Below the pieces are notes generated by a model, which saw only the letters and a program-made list of their open reading frames with translations, made no database searches and had not been told where the DNA came from. A DNA stretch of 64,000 nucleotides from a virus. A program made the translations under genes and the position numbers. Location: IMG/VR virus record IMGVR_UViG_3300049218_000295, positions 62,001 to 126,000 of that record; one strand, given 5' to 3'. Positions 1 through 7,284 of the stretch are shown piece after piece. Each line of letters opens with the position of its first letter. Within the stretch, counting starts at the first letter, position 1.

Positions 1-1
1 A

Positions 2-448
2 GGCATCATCCACGGCAACTCCTACAAGATTTGTAACTACATTGCAGAGAACATTAAGTCCAAATATGTCCAGCGGCTCATTTATCCGCGAGCCTCTAAG
101 GAACAGAAGGACATGCTAAAAATGCATGCCAATTCCACACAACCGACAGTCCTCCTTTCACCTTCGATGGAAGAAGGTGTAGATTTAAAGGATGATTTGG
201 CGCGTTTCTCTATTCTCTGTAAAGTCCCTTATCCGTACTTGGGCGACCCTATCATGCGACGACGCATGGACGTTTATCCGGGCTACTATGAATGGGAGAC
301 TGCTCTAACTATTGTCCAGGCCTATGGGCGCGGCGTTCGTCACGAGGCGGATTGGTGCCATACCTATGGACTCGATGGTGGTTTTGTGAACTTCATAGGA
401 CGTGCTAAACACATACTACCCTCATGGTTCTTGGAGGCAGTCCAGTAA
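2..448 (+). CDS. Rad3/DinG-type superfamily 2 helicase, C-terminal part (5' end outside window)
   Basis: The reading frame is open from the left edge, so the start lies outside the window; about 148 residues are visible. They resemble the second RecA-like domain of XPD/Rad3/DinG helicases, which unwind DNA using ATP. The segment SPSMEEGVDLKDD matches the helicase motif in which a Glu-Gly-Asp/Val-Asp loop senses nucleotide, and QAYGRGVRHEADW followed by YGLD matches motif VI (Q-x-x-GR-x-x-R) with its trailing Asp. The iron-sulphur and Walker A portions would be upstream and cannot be checked. The gene ends 10 bases before the start of the next gene on the same strand. Family assignment is good; whether it acts in replication, recombination or repair is not shown. 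Confidence 0.8.
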   Translation, partial: GIIHGNSYKICNYIAENIKSKYVQRLIYPRASKEQKDMLKMHANSTQPTVLLSPSMEEGVDLKDDLARFSILCKVPYPYLGDPIMRRRMDVYPGYYEWETALTIVQAYGRGVRHEADWCHTYGLDGGFVNFIGRAKHILPSWFLEAVQ

Positions 449-458
449 AAGGAAGCTT

Positions 459-1010
459 ATGATAGTTTATTTAGGAGCAGCAATCGACACTTCGCTGGGT
501 TCGCCCGCAGACCAGTTCAACATGTTGAGCGAATTAGTGTTGAAGGCAAATAAGGGTTCTGTCATTTTCTTCAATCCGCTCACGGCGTTTATCAACGCTC
601 ACGCGATTACTCGTGAACAGGACATGCAATTCCTTATTGATATCAATAACACCGCGCTGGACCGTGCCGACCTCGCAGTTTTCTCCTGGACCTCGTCGCC
701 CTCCATGGGCGTTCCGCTGGAAATTCAGCGTTGCAAGGAACAGAAGAAACCAATGGTAATTTGGAATCGCACTCCCAAGAAACTGGGGATTTATTTGCGC
801 AGTGGAATGGGACGTAACCAAATCATTGTAGAAAGTGAAGAGGACGTAGTAGCCGCCATTCGGGCTTGGCCTGGCCATCCAGAGAGCCTGATGGAGTTAC
901 CACCAAAGCCAGAACCACATCTAACTCTACCTCTTCCTCCTCCAACACTTAATCAAGAACATAAGAAAACTTTTATGCGGGAGTATCCGCCAAAGATCAA
1001 TGACCAATAA
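459..1010 (+). CDS. Nucleoside 2-deoxyribosyltransferase-like protein
   Basis: A protein of about 183 residues. The N-terminus MIVYLGAAID fits the opening strand and loop of the nucleoside 2-deoxyribosyltransferase/DUF4406 fold, and GVPLEIQRCKEQKKPMVIW fits the conserved segment holding the catalytic Glu of that family. An upstream Asp lies in DRADLAVFSW, as expected. Members exchange or hydrolyse bases on deoxynucleosides or nucleotides and occur in phages as nucleotide-pool enzymes. The ATG at 459 was chosen over an in-frame ATG at 402 because the family motif begins at once and the longer form would overlap the helicase by 47 bases. The C-terminal 35 residues are Pro-rich and probably disordered. 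It overlaps the next gene by 11 bases, suggesting coupled translation. Exact substrate unknown. Confidence 0.7.
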   Translation: MIVYLGAAIDTSLGSPADQFNMLSELVLKANKGSVIFFNPLTAFINAHAITREQDMQFLIDINNTALDRADLAVFSWTSSPSMGVPLEIQRCKEQKKPMVIWNRTPKKLGIYLRSGMGRNQIIVESEEDVVAAIRAWPGHPESLMELPPKPEPHLTLPLPPPTLNQEHKKTFMREYPPKINDQ

Positions 1011-1665
1011 TTGGACCCTTCTTGACCAGAAGGAATCGTTGTACTATTATTGGCTTGGCTGGATGGTCACAGATGGTTGTATCATGCATCGATTCCGAGA
1101 AGGCAGAAATCGAGGCATAATAGTTGCGCTGACCATGCACCGGAACGACGAACACATTTTAGACTTCTTCAGAGATCAGATTCGACCGGACGCTAAATAC
1201 GCAATTAATGGCAATTGCAGCATGCTCAGTCTGGCATTGCCTAGGCGCTACGCGAATGAATTAGCAAAATTTGGGTTAGTACAGCGTAAGACAATAAATC
1301 TGAAAGTCACCAACACTCTCAAATCTATGCCAAAAGAAGCATTCCTTCAGTATTTAGTGGGGATTATTGAAGGCGATGGCTGTGTTGATATAAGGATGCT
1401 GAAGAGCAAGGGCTATGAATATAGTGTGCCGCGCATAAGGGTGACAAACAACAGCAAGCCTTTTCTTGAATGGATTGCTAGGAAATGTGAGTATTATTGC
1501 GGTGTGAAACGAAGAAAGCCTTATAAAAGACAGGGTTGCGAGTGCTGGGAATTGGGCATCGCCGGTAAAGACGCAATAGAGCTGCATAAGCAGCTCAGTT
1601 CTTGCCAATACCGTTTGCTGGAGAGAAAATGGAAGTTAATAGAACCTTTAGACCAACATCAATAG
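1000..1665 (+). CDS. Free-standing LAGLIDADG homing endonuclease
   Basis: A protein of 221 residues with two LAGLIDADG-type motifs: YYWLGWMVTDGCI at about residues 16-28 and QYLVGIIEGDGCVD at about 117-130. The acidic residues D25 and D126 sit where the metal-binding catalytic residues of monomeric LAGLIDADG enzymes lie. The spacing of about 100 residues is typical of single-chain enzymes, which cut long asymmetric DNA sites and spread by homing. No intron or intein surrounds it: it overlaps the upstream transferase gene by 11 bases and the downstream clamp-loader gene by 37 bases, so it appears to be an independent mobile gene sitting in the operon. Both catalytic acids are kept, so it may be active. 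Its target site cannot be seen here. Confidence 0.85.
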   Translation: MTNNWTLLDQKESLYYYWLGWMVTDGCIMHRFREGRNRGIIVALTMHRNDEHILDFFRDQIRPDAKYAINGNCSMLSLALPRRYANELAKFGLVQRKTINLKVTNTLKSMPKEAFLQYLVGIIEGDGCVDIRMLKSKGYEYSVPRIRVTNNSKPFLEWIARKCEYYCGVKRRKPYKRQGCECWELGIAGKDAIELHKQLSSCQYRLLERKWKLIEPLDQHQ

Positions 1666-2546
1666 GACATTTATTTGGGCAGGAGCATGTTTTAAACATG
1701 CTGGTCTCATGGGTCGAGCGCCCAGAAACTATTCCATCAACCATCATGTTCTCTGGCCCCTATGGGACAGGAAAGACATCAATTGCCAGAATTCTATCCG
1801 GTATTCTGACAAACGGATCAACTTGTGATATCGACGAAATCAATGCTGCTGCGTCTCGTGGCATCGATGATGTGCGCGAAATTGCGGACTCGGTCCGCAT
1901 TCGGCCTTTTGGCCCGGCTAAAGTATACATTCTGGACGAGTTTCACCAATTGACAGATGCTGCTCAGAAGGCTCTCCTTAAAGTGGTCGAAGAGCCACCT
2001 CAAGGCGTGTATTTCTTCTTTTGCACAACTGAACCTTCCAAGATTGTTCCAATGCTGAGATCGCGTTGCTTTCCGGTAGAGATGAAACTCCTTACCAGAG
2101 AGTCTACTCAAGAACTATTGTCGTTCTTAACTAAGGGCAGAATTACTGAGGAATTTGCTGAGGCCATTTATTTCCGATCTGGCGGGCACGCCCGTGATGC
2201 TGTGAAGCTTGCGGAGGCATCCTTATCCGCTGGGATCTCCACAGTAGAACAGTTGGAGCAGGCCGTTCAAGGCACCGATTATCAAACGGCTCGGCATCTT
2301 CTGGCCCAGCTTATTGGAGGAGTCAGGCCCGCAACCGCTGACCTACTTAAAGTGGCCCAAATGTCGGATGACCGAGCGTTGGCCGAATTACTTGATAGTA
2401 CAATTGACCAAGCAGCATTCGCGGGCCATGAAAAAGCACTGCGATATTACCCCGAATTCCTAACAATGCGGGCTTACCGCAAAGAGTACAAAATTACCCC
2501 TCGCGAACAGGCCATCCACCTAATTTCCAGGTTTATTCACGAGTAA
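1629..2546 (+). CDS. DnaX-like (gamma/tau) clamp-loader ATPase
   Basis: A protein of about 305 residues of the AAA+ clamp-loader family, which opens and loads the sliding clamp at primer ends. Visible motifs are Walker A GPYGTGKT (43-50), Walker B VYILDE (99-104), a sensor-1 strand with FFFCTTEP, and the SRC motif in LRSRCF. The order and the phrase ALLKVVEEPP are characteristic of DnaX. The four-Cys zinc module that bacterial DnaX carries between Walker A and B is missing; only one Cys is present there, so this is a shortened phage form. The ATG at 1629 follows GGAGAGAAA closely and begins at the usual MEVNRTFRP-like opening; an in-frame ATG at 1602 would give nine extra residues. It overlaps the homing endonuclease by 37 bases. 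Confidence 0.85.
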   Translation: MEVNRTFRPTSIGHLFGQEHVLNMLVSWVERPETIPSTIMFSGPYGTGKTSIARILSGILTNGSTCDIDEINAAASRGIDDVREIADSVRIRPFGPAKVYILDEFHQLTDAAQKALLKVVEEPPQGVYFFFCTTEPSKIVPMLRSRCFPVEMKLLTRESTQELLSFLTKGRITEEFAEAIYFRSGGHARDAVKLAEASLSAGISTVEQLEQAVQGTDYQTARHLLAQLIGGVRPATADLLKVAQMSDDRALAELLDSTIDQAAFAGHEKALRYYPEFLTMRAYRKEYKITPREQAIHLISRFIHE

Positions 2547-2549
2547 AAC

Positions 2550-2762
2550 ATGGGCAAGACCGAAAAGGACAAGATTAACTGGCACCGCTTTCATAACAAG
2601 GTGGACAAATTGCCTACAGAGCAAAAAGAGAAAGTTAAAATTATGGACCAGAATGGCGCTGGTCTTCGCCATGGCAACAAACGTGCATACGAGTCTGTTA
2701 TGAAAGTCAAAAAGCGACGCGTTGAAAAGCGAATCAAAAAGGATGAAGATGCTGAAAGCTGA
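2550..2762 (+). CDS. Small highly basic protein of unknown function
   Basis: A 70-residue protein starting three bases after the clamp-loader stop. It is very rich in Lys and Arg, with clusters such as KVKKRRVEKRIKK near the C-terminus and a short acidic tail. No catalytic motif, signal peptide or membrane segment is visible. The charge suggests nucleic-acid binding, but that is inference. The next gene begins inside its last codons. I do not recognise the family. Confidence 0.55.
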   Translation: MGKTEKDKINWHRFHNKVDKLPTEQKEKVKIMDQNGAGLRHGNKRAYESVMKVKKRRVEKRIKKDEDAES

Positions 2763-2964
2763 GGTCACTACCATCTCAGTCTGCCAGGACGGTTCTATGA
2801 TCCCTGTTGGTTGTGTGTTGTCAACCAATGATGGACAACAGTTCATAGTGACCGAAAGAGCCGCCCTGTCAACGCTTGTACTCCGACCCAATACTCGGTG
2901 GGGTCGTTTTCTATACAACTTCTGGGACCGGCCCAGAATGTGGATCAAACAAAAGTTCGCATGA
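2749..2964 (+). CDS. Small hypothetical protein
   Basis: About 71 residues, starting at MLKAEVTT inside the end of the preceding gene; an ATG two codons upstream (2743) is equally possible. The sequence is beta-like in its first half (TTISVCQDG, QQFIVTERA) and ends in an aromatic and basic stretch with WGRFLYNFW and WIKQKF. Its stop codon overlaps the start of the DUF2786 gene as ATGA, which supports translation of this frame. No family recognised. Confidence 0.5.
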   Translation: MLKAEVTTISVCQDGSMIPVGCVLSTNDGQQFIVTERAALSTLVLRPNTRWGRFLYNFWDRPRMWIKQKFA

Positions 2965-3608
2965 ACAAGACCGAAGAAATTCGCAAAATCAAGAAGCTCC
3001 AGGCTTTGGCCACCAGCTCTTACCCGCACGAGGCCCAGGCCGCTCGCAGCAAGGCCGACATTCTCATGAAGGTACATGGGGTTACCCAGGCCGAAGTTGA
3101 TGCGCATGATTTGCATGAGGGTGATGTGAGTCATCTTGTTCTCCGGGCGAAATTCAAGCTAGCGGTTGAGGACAAATTCCTGGCTCCTCTACTCGAGAAG
3201 TTTTTCCATGTCATCATTCTCACTCGTCGAAAAGGGCACCAAAAAGAAGTCTTCGCAGTAGGGAGACCGCAGCAGTTACCTAAGGCCAAAAAAGCTTATG
3301 ACCACCTCCAACAAGAATTTCGTTCCAAATGGCGGAGCTATCGCAAAATTTCAGGCAAGCCTGAGGTCTCTCGCCAGTCGTTTTATCTGGGCCTATTCGA
3401 GGCGGTTAAGAAAGTTCTCGGAGACATGGATGTGGAAACCCAGGCCCTACAAGTCTGCGTTACTGACATTGTTGAGAAAATGGGTGCAGATGAACCTACG
3501 GGTAAGGGCTTTGATTTTCCGATGGACGACATGGAAGCGATGAAAGAGGGTTACTTCCAGGGATTGAAGTCGGGAATCCTAAAAGTTTATTTGAACCGTG
3601 ATATCTAA
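2961..3608 (+). CDS. DUF2786 domain protein
   Basis: A protein of 215 residues. Its first 45 residues (IRKIKKLQALATSS, then EAQAARSKADILMKVHGVTQAEV) match the pattern of the DUF2786 family, a helical domain common in phages and prophages. A second, alpha-helical region follows and contains the basic segment LTRRKGHQKEV. The function of the family is not established; it is often found in replication and recombination regions, as here. The ATG at 2961 overlaps the preceding stop as ATGA, which decides the start against a longer frame from 2898. It is the last gene before a 214-base non-coding stretch, so it probably ends this transcription unit. Confidence 0.65.
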   Translation: MNKTEEIRKIKKLQALATSSYPHEAQAARSKADILMKVHGVTQAEVDAHDLHEGDVSHLVLRAKFKLAVEDKFLAPLLEKFFHVIILTRRKGHQKEVFAVGRPQQLPKAKKAYDHLQQEFRSKWRSYRKISGKPEVSRQSFYLGLFEAVKKVLGDMDVETQALQVCVTDIVEKMGADEPTGKGFDFPMDDMEAMKEGYFQGLKSGILKVYLNRDI

Positions 3609-3822
3609 CCAATATTACGTCTAAAGTAAATCAGTTGGGTGACCGACTGTAGAGTCTAAGTTTGGGCTTCCAGCCGCACTTTTTCTCTCCGACTCTTTGG
3701 GGGACGTTCCGTCGCCGCAAGAGGTTACTGAGTTGGATTGCAGGCCACCAGGTATTAGGAAACGACTCTCAGCGTTTCGCATATCGGCCAGAAACCAAAA
3801 ATGCTAACTAGGAGATATTACC

Positions 3823-5499
3823 ATGAAACTGTCTACGAAATTTGATTACTCGTCTGTCGCTTACAACGTCGATAACACAGTGCATTTGCTTGTCCAGGCA
3901 ACGGCACCCAAACTCGATCTTGAAAAGAATCGCGTTCCGCTTAACCTTGTTGCCACACTCGACGTTTCACCATCTATGTATGGTGCGAAAATTGAGTATG
4001 CTCGCAAGTCTCTAATGAAACTCATCGACCATTTGTCACCTAACGACACCCTAGGTCTTGTGTCCTTTGACTCCGACGTCCGTACTTTGGCCCCTGTGAC
4101 CAAAATGGACCAGAAAGCCAAAGACAACTTGAAACAAATTGTCCAGAAAACTGGCATCGGTGGTGGCGGAACGAACCTATCAGGAGCAATGCTTGAAAGC
4201 ATTCGGCATGCAAACCAAATTGATGGGGCTTCTCGGGTGATTTTGTTCACTGATGGGCAACCAAATGTTGGTGTTCGGGAACCGGATAAACTGTCGGACC
4301 TTTTGCGCCAAAACATGCGCAAGAACCTGAGCCTCACCAGTTTCGGTTATGGAAATGACCATGATGCCAATTTGTTAACCGCTCTCGCGGAAATTGGCAA
4401 AGGAAACTATGCTTATCTACAAAATCCTGATGATGCTCTTACCGCATTTGCACGGGAACTTGGAGGATTGCTTTCCTGCTACGGACAAAATCTCAAATTT
4501 GCGATTACGCCAAAAGAGAAGACTGAAATCCTCGAAGTCATGAGCGACGTCGACGTGGAAGAGATTCCAGAAGGCGGAGTTCTGGTTTCGGTCGCGGACC
4601 TTTATAGTGAAGAAACCCGAAACATCGTCCTCAAAGTGAAACTTGATCGCCAGCCCAAATCCCACCCACGTGCGACTTCGGTTGCTGAGGTCGTTCTCAA
4701 GTATGATCGCATGCCTGAGGGCAAGCGCCAAACCGAGGATGTGCGGGCCAAAATACAGTTTGTAAAGGTGCAGGACGTACAGAAAAACGCGGACCAAGAG
4801 GTAGTGGACCAAGTTGGTCTTTGCCAACTTATGAAAGCACAGGAAGAAGCAACGGTTTATGCGGCTTCCGGAAATCTTTCTATGGCCAATTCCGTTCTAA
4901 ACAGCACTACTTTGGGTGTTCAAGGCGTCTTTGGAGCTGCGGGACCACAAGGTGCTTCTGGGCTAGTTGGAGCAGCTATGGCTACCACGCAAGGCTATTA
5001 TGCGGACCAGGCCTCCTTTACTAACTCAGTGCACCTGCGAGCAGCAAGTGCACATTCACATTCAACAGGTCGCGGTAGTCACACTTCCAATATGGGGCTC
5101 TACACGACAAATACCGCAATGGCAAGTATGGTGGATGCTTTCAAAGCAGATGATGACCAGCTCAACGACGCGCTGAACAGTCATAACCATTCGCTTGGGT
5201 CGGCAGGAGCGCCAGGTATCAGCAGTCACACCCACAACCCTGGTTTAGCCTCCGGTACAATTACGGGCGGGCAGGGCATGTCGGGTATTGGGGCTATCCA
5301 ACTTGACCAGAGCCGAATTGGCGGTGGTTTCAATAACTCTATTGGAAGCACCACAGGCACGCTGGTTTTGAACAATGGGATTGGTGGCGGTGGTATCGTT
5401 CATTGTGCAGATAGCACTGTGACAGTGCAGCCTGCTGAAACCAAGGTCACCGAAAGCAAAGCCAGCAAGACCAAATCCCGTTCTAAAAAGGAGTGGTAA
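3823..5499 (+). CDS. von Willebrand factor A domain protein with His/Gly-rich C-terminal tail
   Basis: A 558-residue protein. Residues about 38-215 form a vWA domain with a complete metal-ion-dependent adhesion site: D47-x-S49-x-S51 in TLDVSPS, T117 in GGGGTNLS and D144 in FTDGQPN. Such domains bind ligands or partners through Mg2+. A beta-rich region follows to about residue 340. The last ~190 residues are low-complexity, rich in Gly, Ser and His, with HSHS, SHNHS and SSHTHN patterns and a short collagen-like GPQGASG run, and end in a basic tail. The His patterns recall those of the tail-collar proteins later in the window. A good ribosome site AGGAG precedes the ATG after a 214-base leader, suggesting its own promoter, although I found no clear -35/-10 pair. 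No MoxR-type partner is adjacent. Confidence 0.8.
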   Translation: MKLSTKFDYSSVAYNVDNTVHLLVQATAPKLDLEKNRVPLNLVATLDVSPSMYGAKIEYARKSLMKLIDHLSPNDTLGLVSFDSDVRTLAPVTKMDQKAKDNLKQIVQKTGIGGGGTNLSGAMLESIRHANQIDGASRVILFTDGQPNVGVREPDKLSDLLRQNMRKNLSLTSFGYGNDHDANLLTALAEIGKGNYAYLQNPDDALTAFARELGGLLSCYGQNLKFAITPKEKTEILEVMSDVDVEEIPEGGVLVSVADLYSEETRNIVLKVKLDRQPKSHPRATSVAEVVLKYDRMPEGKRQTEDVRAKIQFVKVQDVQKNADQEVVDQVGLCQLMKAQEEATVYAASGNLSMANSVLNSTTLGVQGVFGAAGPQGASGLVGAAMATTQGYYADQASFTNSVHLRAASAHSHSTGRGSHTSNMGLYTTNTAMASMVDAFKADDDQLNDALNSHNHSLGSAGAPGISSHTHNPGLASGTITGGQGMSGIGAIQLDQSRIGGGFNNSIGSTTGTLVLNNGIGGGGIVHCADSTVTVQPAETKVTESKASKTKSRSKKEW

Positions 5500-5500
5500 A

Positions 5501-5806
5501 ATGCACATCCAAAATTGCATTGTTCCGCTCCAAATAGGGTGCGGATGCGGTGGACTTGCATGCAGTTGCCAGAATAAGGTCCGCACCAAATGCGGGGCCT
5601 GTCCCAAGTGCGGTGCCCCAATCTATGAGGTCTCGCAGGTAACGTATCAGTGGTGGGGGTACAACCATTCGAAGCCGCAGATTGAATACAGTTGCGCTTG
5701 CAGGTTTGACTACTGCGCCCCGTGTATTCCAGCAATACCGCTTAAAATCACAGTCGAGTATCAACCACGCAAGCTATCAAAGAAAAGAAGTGGAAAAGAG
5801 TGGTGA
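5501..5806 (+). CDS. Cys-rich, probably zinc-binding small protein
   Basis: A 101-residue protein starting two bases after the vWA stop, so the two are probably co-transcribed. It has eleven Cys residues, including GCGCGG, CSCQ, CGACPKCGAP (a zinc-ribbon-like knuckle) and SCACRFDYCAPC. Two or more structural zinc sites are likely, but no known domain is recognised. Its end, KKRSGKEW, resembles the end of the preceding protein (RSKKEW), and the DNA around both stop codons is similar. A strong terminator follows four bases after the stop. Confidence 0.65.
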   Translation: MHIQNCIVPLQIGCGCGGLACSCQNKVRTKCGACPKCGAPIYEVSQVTYQWWGYNHSKPQIEYSCACRFDYCAPCIPAIPLKITVEYQPRKLSKKRSGKEW

Positions 5807-5809
5807 AAT

Positions 5810-5836
5810 GAGGCCCCGGCGAGCTGCCGGGGCCTC
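5810..5836. terminator. Rho-independent terminator between convergent genes
   Basis: A perfect 11-base-pair stem (GAGGCCCCGGC with GCCGGGGCCTC) around a five-base loop GAGCT. It lies between the rightward Cys-rich gene and the end of the leftward gene at 5842. The downstream side on the + strand reads CATCTTT, a short T-run. The position suits bidirectional termination. Confidence 0.85.
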
Positions 5837-5841
5837 CATCT

Positions 5842-6036
5842 TTAGGCAGATTTGCGGCGTTGAGCATGAAGCTCATTGTCGACTTCTTCGGCAATGTCCT
5901 CACCGTTCTCTTCTGCGGCTGCCTTGCCAAGCTCAATGAGCTTTTTCGTAGTAAGACCGCCGCGTTTGCCGTTCTCGGCCAAATAGCGACGGACTTCATC
6001 TGTAACCATACCATCGTCTGTTTGTTTCTTTGCCAT
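5842..6036 (-). CDS. Small charged protein, paralogue of the next leftward gene
   Basis: A 64-residue leftward protein preceded by the ribosome site AAGGAGAAAGC. It shares with its neighbour the opening MAKK and the core VRRYLAENGKRGG, then TTKKLIELGKAA followed by GED and an acidic stretch. The Gly-Gly and Lys-rich core recalls small KGG-type stress proteins, but the match is too loose to assign. It ends at the shared terminator hairpin and lies 11 bases downstream of its paralogue, so both are likely on one leftward transcript. Confidence 0.65.
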   Translation of the reverse strand: MAKKQTDDGMVTDEVRRYLAENGKRGGLTTKKLIELGKAAAEENGEDIAEEVDNELHAQRRKSA

Positions 6037-6047
6037 TTGCTTTCTCC

Positions 6048-6251
6048 TTATGCCGCACGTCGGCGGTTTCGTTGCGTTTGTTCGACTTCGCTTGCTACGT
6101 CCTCGCCGCTTTCAATCGCGGCTTGTTTTCCGAGTTCGACAAGACGGCGCGTCACAGCGCCACCTTTTTTCGCTCCCAGCTTTCCGTTCTCTGAAAGAAA
6201 ACGGCGGATTTCGGGCGTCAGCTTTTCGCTTTGCATTGCCTTTTTTGCCAT
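6048..6251 (-). CDS. Small charged protein, paralogue of the preceding entry
   Basis: A 67-residue leftward protein starting at MAKKAMQ. A strong ribosome site GGAGGT sits eight bases upstream, which favours this start over one 15 codons upstream. The core EIRRFLSENGKLG, KKGGAVTRRLVELGKQAA and then GED aligns along its length with the 64-residue neighbour, so the pair arose by tandem duplication. The C-terminus is Arg-rich. It faces the rightward lipoprotein gene across a short divergent region holding an inverted repeat. Confidence 0.65.
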   Translation of the reverse strand: MAKKAMQSEKLTPEIRRFLSENGKLGAKKGGAVTRRLVELGKQAAIESGEDVASEVEQTQRNRRRAA

Positions 6252-6292
6252 ATGTGATACCTCCACCTTCAAAAATGCAATACCCGCGCCAA

Positions 6293-6319
6293 ACATCGCG
6301 AACGGTCTCGACGCGATGT
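6293..6319. repeat. 8-base inverted repeat in a divergent promoter region (possible operator)
   Basis: ACATCGCG at 6293-6300 and its exact reverse complement CGCGATGT at 6312-6319 are separated by 11 bases. They lie between the leftward small genes and the rightward lipoprotein/helix-turn-helix genes. The size and symmetry fit an operator for a dimeric repressor such as the small HTH protein at 6475, but this is inference. Confidence 0.4.
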
Positions 6320-6368
6320 ACTACACTCAACGTGGACATTCGTTATGTTAAAAGGGAAAGGAGGGCCT

Positions 6369-6497
6369 ATGAGATTAATACTCCTAATCCTCTTCATTTC
6401 TTGCCTCACAGGATGCGCTACCACTGGCACCTATCAGCACGACAGCATTAATGAAGTGATGGGCCGAGACAACCGTGAGCACCGCCATCACTGCTAA
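6369..6497 (+). CDS. 42-residue lipoprotein with lipobox
   Basis: A short gene encoding 42 residues. The ribosome site AAAGGAGGG lies four bases before the ATG. The N-terminus has one Arg, a hydrophobic run LILLILFIS and then the lipobox L-T-G-C, so lipidation would occur at Cys16, leaving a mature peptide of 27 residues that ends in a His-rich tail (HRHHC). This is the layout of a bacterial type II lipoprotein signal, and no acidic residue follows the Cys directly, which favours outer-membrane sorting. Small outer-membrane lipoproteins in phages include o-spanins, but this one is not Pro-rich and no inner-membrane spanin is adjacent. It overlaps the next gene by 23 bases. Confidence 0.65.
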   Translation: MRLILLILFISCLTGCATTGTYQHDSINEVMGRDNREHRHHC

Positions 6498-6681
6498 GAA
6501 ATTTCGACAGAGCGTCGCTGAAGCAATTAGGGACGGCTTCTTAAAGGATCTTGCAAGGGAATTCGAGGTCTTGGATTCGACAGTTTCAATGTGGGCTGAC
6601 GGAACCGACAGACCACCCTTAGTCCTTCAAGAGGTAATCCTCCTCGTGATTGAGCGAATGCGAAAGGCCAATAAGATTTAA
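6475..6681 (+). CDS. Small helix-turn-helix DNA-binding protein
   Basis: A 68-residue protein with a GTG start inside the end of the lipoprotein gene. The segment LKDLAREFEVLDSTVSMWAD fits a Cro/C1-like helix-turn-helix, with the recognition helix around DSTVSMWADG. It is close to the minimal size of such regulators. An inverted repeat about 160 bases upstream is a possible binding site. There is no sign of a dimerisation or cleavage domain, so it would act as a simple repressor or activator. GTG start chosen because no ATG lies upstream in frame. Confidence 0.6.
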   Translation: MSTAITAKKFRQSVAEAIRDGFLKDLAREFEVLDSTVSMWADGTDRPPLVLQEVILLVIERMRKANKI

Positions 6682-6735
6682 TATTGCGGAGAGGCCTATC
6701 AAAGCACTTCTTTTGCTCCAGTCTATTCTTCCGGC

Positions 6736-7269
6736 ATGACAGATTACATAGACTATTTGACCGCTGACGAAAAACCAAACGCGAAGCTCATGATCCAAAG
6801 GTTAAGTGAAGCCGGAAAGTGCATTATTTCCGGTGAGACCGACGACCTGGTGGAAATGCCAGTCGACATGAACCCAGACAACGTACTGGCCAACAACATG
6901 GCTTGCATCACCAAGGCGCTCGCTAGAGAGTCCCTCTATACATCCTTCTACACCGTCACGGTTAAGGACTTTGAGGTCACTTTTTGTACCGCACCTGTCT
7001 TTCAAAATTACAACATCGAACTCTGTGGTTTGCTTGATAAGGATGTGAGCCCAGAGGCTGCTGAAGCGCTGAAAATGGACGGCTATGATTTTACCAAAAT
7101 CTATGCCTACCTAACAGCCAGACACTGCAAAGGAATCACACGAGTTCTAGTTCCTGACAAAGTCGGCTCCTATATGGAGTGGAATCAATATTTGGGTTTT
7201 GTCATGAGAAGCAGAATCCGAATGAAAGCTTCCGGAATTATCAAACCACCGACATTAGTCTCGGTATAA
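6736..7269 (+). CDS. Hypothetical protein
   Basis: A 177-residue mixed alpha/beta protein with no motif I recognise. It has no signal peptide or membrane segment and four scattered Cys residues. It starts 54 bases after the HTH gene and is followed after 15 bases by the next gene, which suggests they are co-transcribed. A tandem aromatic segment (ESLYTSFYTVTV) and FQNYNIELCG suggest a beta core. Function unknown. Confidence 0.6.
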   Translation: MTDYIDYLTADEKPNAKLMIQRLSEAGKCIISGETDDLVEMPVDMNPDNVLANNMACITKALARESLYTSFYTVTVKDFEVTFCTAPVFQNYNIELCGLLDKDVSPEAAEALKMDGYDFTKIYAYLTARHCKGITRVLVPDKVGSYMEWNQYLGFVMRSRIRMKASGIIKPPTLVSV

Positions 7270-7284
7270 CGAAAGGACCCTAAC

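Noticed and set aside
3609-3822. Possible promoter or small RNA in the 214-base gap
   Set aside because: Three AGAGTC/GACTCT hexamers are present, but no convincing -35/-10 pair or stable hairpin with a T-run was seen.
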